A stretch of 64,000 nucleotides of DNA. Source: Tistlia consotensis USBA 355 (lineage in GTDB: Bacteria > Pseudomonadota > Alphaproteobacteria > Kiloniellales > DSM-21159). The notes beneath the pieces are model-generated. The model was not told the DNA's origin, searched no databases, and worked only from the letters and a program-made list of their open reading frames with translations. Positions 63,381-64,000 of this stretch are shown here, one piece after another. The stretch lies in NCBI RefSeq assembly GCF_900177295.1, contig NZ_FWZX01000006.1, positions 124,001-188,000 of the forward strand, in the 5' to 3' direction. A program made the position numbers and the translations under genes. Position 1 is the stretch's first letter. Every line of letters begins with the position of its first letter.

Positions 63381-64000
63381 ATGCGGCGGGCGATCATCCT
63401 GTTCGGCATCCTGGCGGATCTGGCGGTGTCGTCGGTCGGCGTCGCGCCGGCCCAGACCCGGAGCCCGGACCCGCTCCAGGATCAGCCGGCGCTCGAAAGC
63501 CCGACGCTCGCCCGGATCAGGCACGACGGCCTGCTGCGCTGCGGCGTCATCCGTGTCGGCCCGGGCGTCTCGGAAACCGACGAGCGGGGCGTCTGGCGGG
63601 GCTTCTTTCCAGACTACTGCCGTGTTCTCGCCGCCGCGGTGCTCGGCGATGCCGATGCGGTCGAGTTCGTCGAGGTCACCCAGACCGTGCGCTTCAAGGC
63701 GCTCAACGACGGCGCCTTCGACGTCCTGATGGGCAACACGACCTGGACGGCCTCGCGCGACACCAAGCTCGGCCTCGCCTTCACCCAGCCGATCTACTAC
63801 GACGGCCAGGGCTTCATGGCGAACCGGGCGCTCGGCGCCGCCCGGCTCGCCGACGTCCACCACGCGACGGTCTGCGTCAACCGCAACACCACGACGATCC
63901 GCAATCTCGAGGAACTGATCGCCTCGCGCCACCTGGATCTGAAGGTCCGCGGCTTCGATTCAGGCGAGATGGCCTACGATTCCTTCTTCGCGCACGACTG
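63381..64000 (+). CDS. Amino acid ABC transporter substrate-binding protein, 3' end cut by window
   Basis: The frame is open from ATG 63381 to the window end (206 codons). It has a signal peptide (MRRAIILFGILADLAV..., cleavage near APA-QT, residue 24). The mature part follows with LARIRHDGLLRCGVIRVGPG, GFFPDYCRVLAAAVLG, VTQTVRFKALNDGAFDVLMGN and AFTQPIYYDGQGFMA. These are solute-binding protein family 3 features (AapJ-like, amino acids). The two cysteines visible (LRCGV, DYCRV) suit this group. A GAGAGGGG box precedes the ATG. The permease genes presumably follow outside the window. Confidence 0.85.
   Translation, partial: MRRAIILFGILADLAVSSVGVAPAQTRSPDPLQDQPALESPTLARIRHDGLLRCGVIRVGPGVSETDERGVWRGFFPDYCRVLAAAVLGDADAVEFVEVTQTVRFKALNDGAFDVLMGNTTWTASRDTKLGLAFTQPIYYDGQGFMANRALGAARLADVHHATVCVNRNTTTIRNLEELIASRHLDLKVRGFDSGEMAYDSFFAHD

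Overview
This 64 kb window is a piece of a high-GC (roughly 70%) alphaproteobacterial chromosome. The gene order rpoZ-rel-pdxJ-lepB-rnc-era-recO-parC, the smpB-dapA pair, the bactofilin/M23 pair, fused cysNC, TakP-type TRAP transport, bpt and candidate CtrA boxes all point to Alphaproteobacteria, probably a Rhodospirillales-like lineage. The lineage is inferred from gene content only, not from a phylogeny. Genes are densely packed, often with ATGA-type overlaps. There is no prophage, transposase, CRISPR array or rRNA operon. One tRNA gene is present.

Region 1 (1-17.1 kb) is a one-carbon/methylated-amine catabolic region. It holds the tail of a PF13769 'virulence factor' gene, a MetF-like methylenetetrahydrofolate reductase, a methyltetrahydrofolate:corrinoid methyltransferase, a RamA-like ferredoxin/ASKHA corrinoid-activating protein, and an HD protein with the ligand pattern of PhnZ/TmpB mixed-valent diiron oxygenases. 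After a MacAB-like exporter and a REP-like repeat come a GlxA/CdhR-type AraC regulator with a phosphoethanolamine-methyltransferase-like gene, and the divergent heterotetrameric sarcosine oxidase operon soxBDAG. Together these suggest demethylation of a quaternary amine such as glycine betaine through a corrinoid protein to tetrahydrofolate, and of sarcosine to glycine plus methylene-tetrahydrofolate. The substrate methyltransferase (MttB family) and the corrinoid protein are not in the window and may lie upstream.

Region 2 (17.2-30.7 kb) holds two small secreted His/Tyr-rich proteins, the reverse transsulfuration pair CBS + cystathionine gamma-lyase, motB with a candidate CtrA box, an RDD membrane protein, a circularly permuted ATP-grasp + alpha-E pair, the leucyl-transferase bpt, and a TakP-like TRAP transporter whose DctQ carries an unusual N-terminal extension.

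Region 3 (30.7-44.6 kb, minus strand) is housekeeping: folK, rpoZ, rel, DUF2062, pdxJ, lepB, rnc, era, pirin, recO, a DadA-like dehydrogenase, parC and a DUF2189 protein. acpS, which normally sits between pdxJ and lepB, is absent.

Region 4 (44.7-64 kb) contains a NYN-domain protein, UdgB uracil-DNA glycosylase, MsrQ, smpB, dapA, a lytic transglycosylase, a 2-haloacid dehalogenase, an alpha/beta hydrolase, threonine dehydratase, bactofilin + LmdC-like M23 protein, cysD/cysNC sulfate activation, a type 2 isoleucyl-tRNA synthetase, a solitary tRNA-Ile(GAU) with a clear promoter, and the start of an amino-acid ABC transporter binding protein cut by the window end. Most very long open frames elsewhere are high-GC antisense shadows and were left out.
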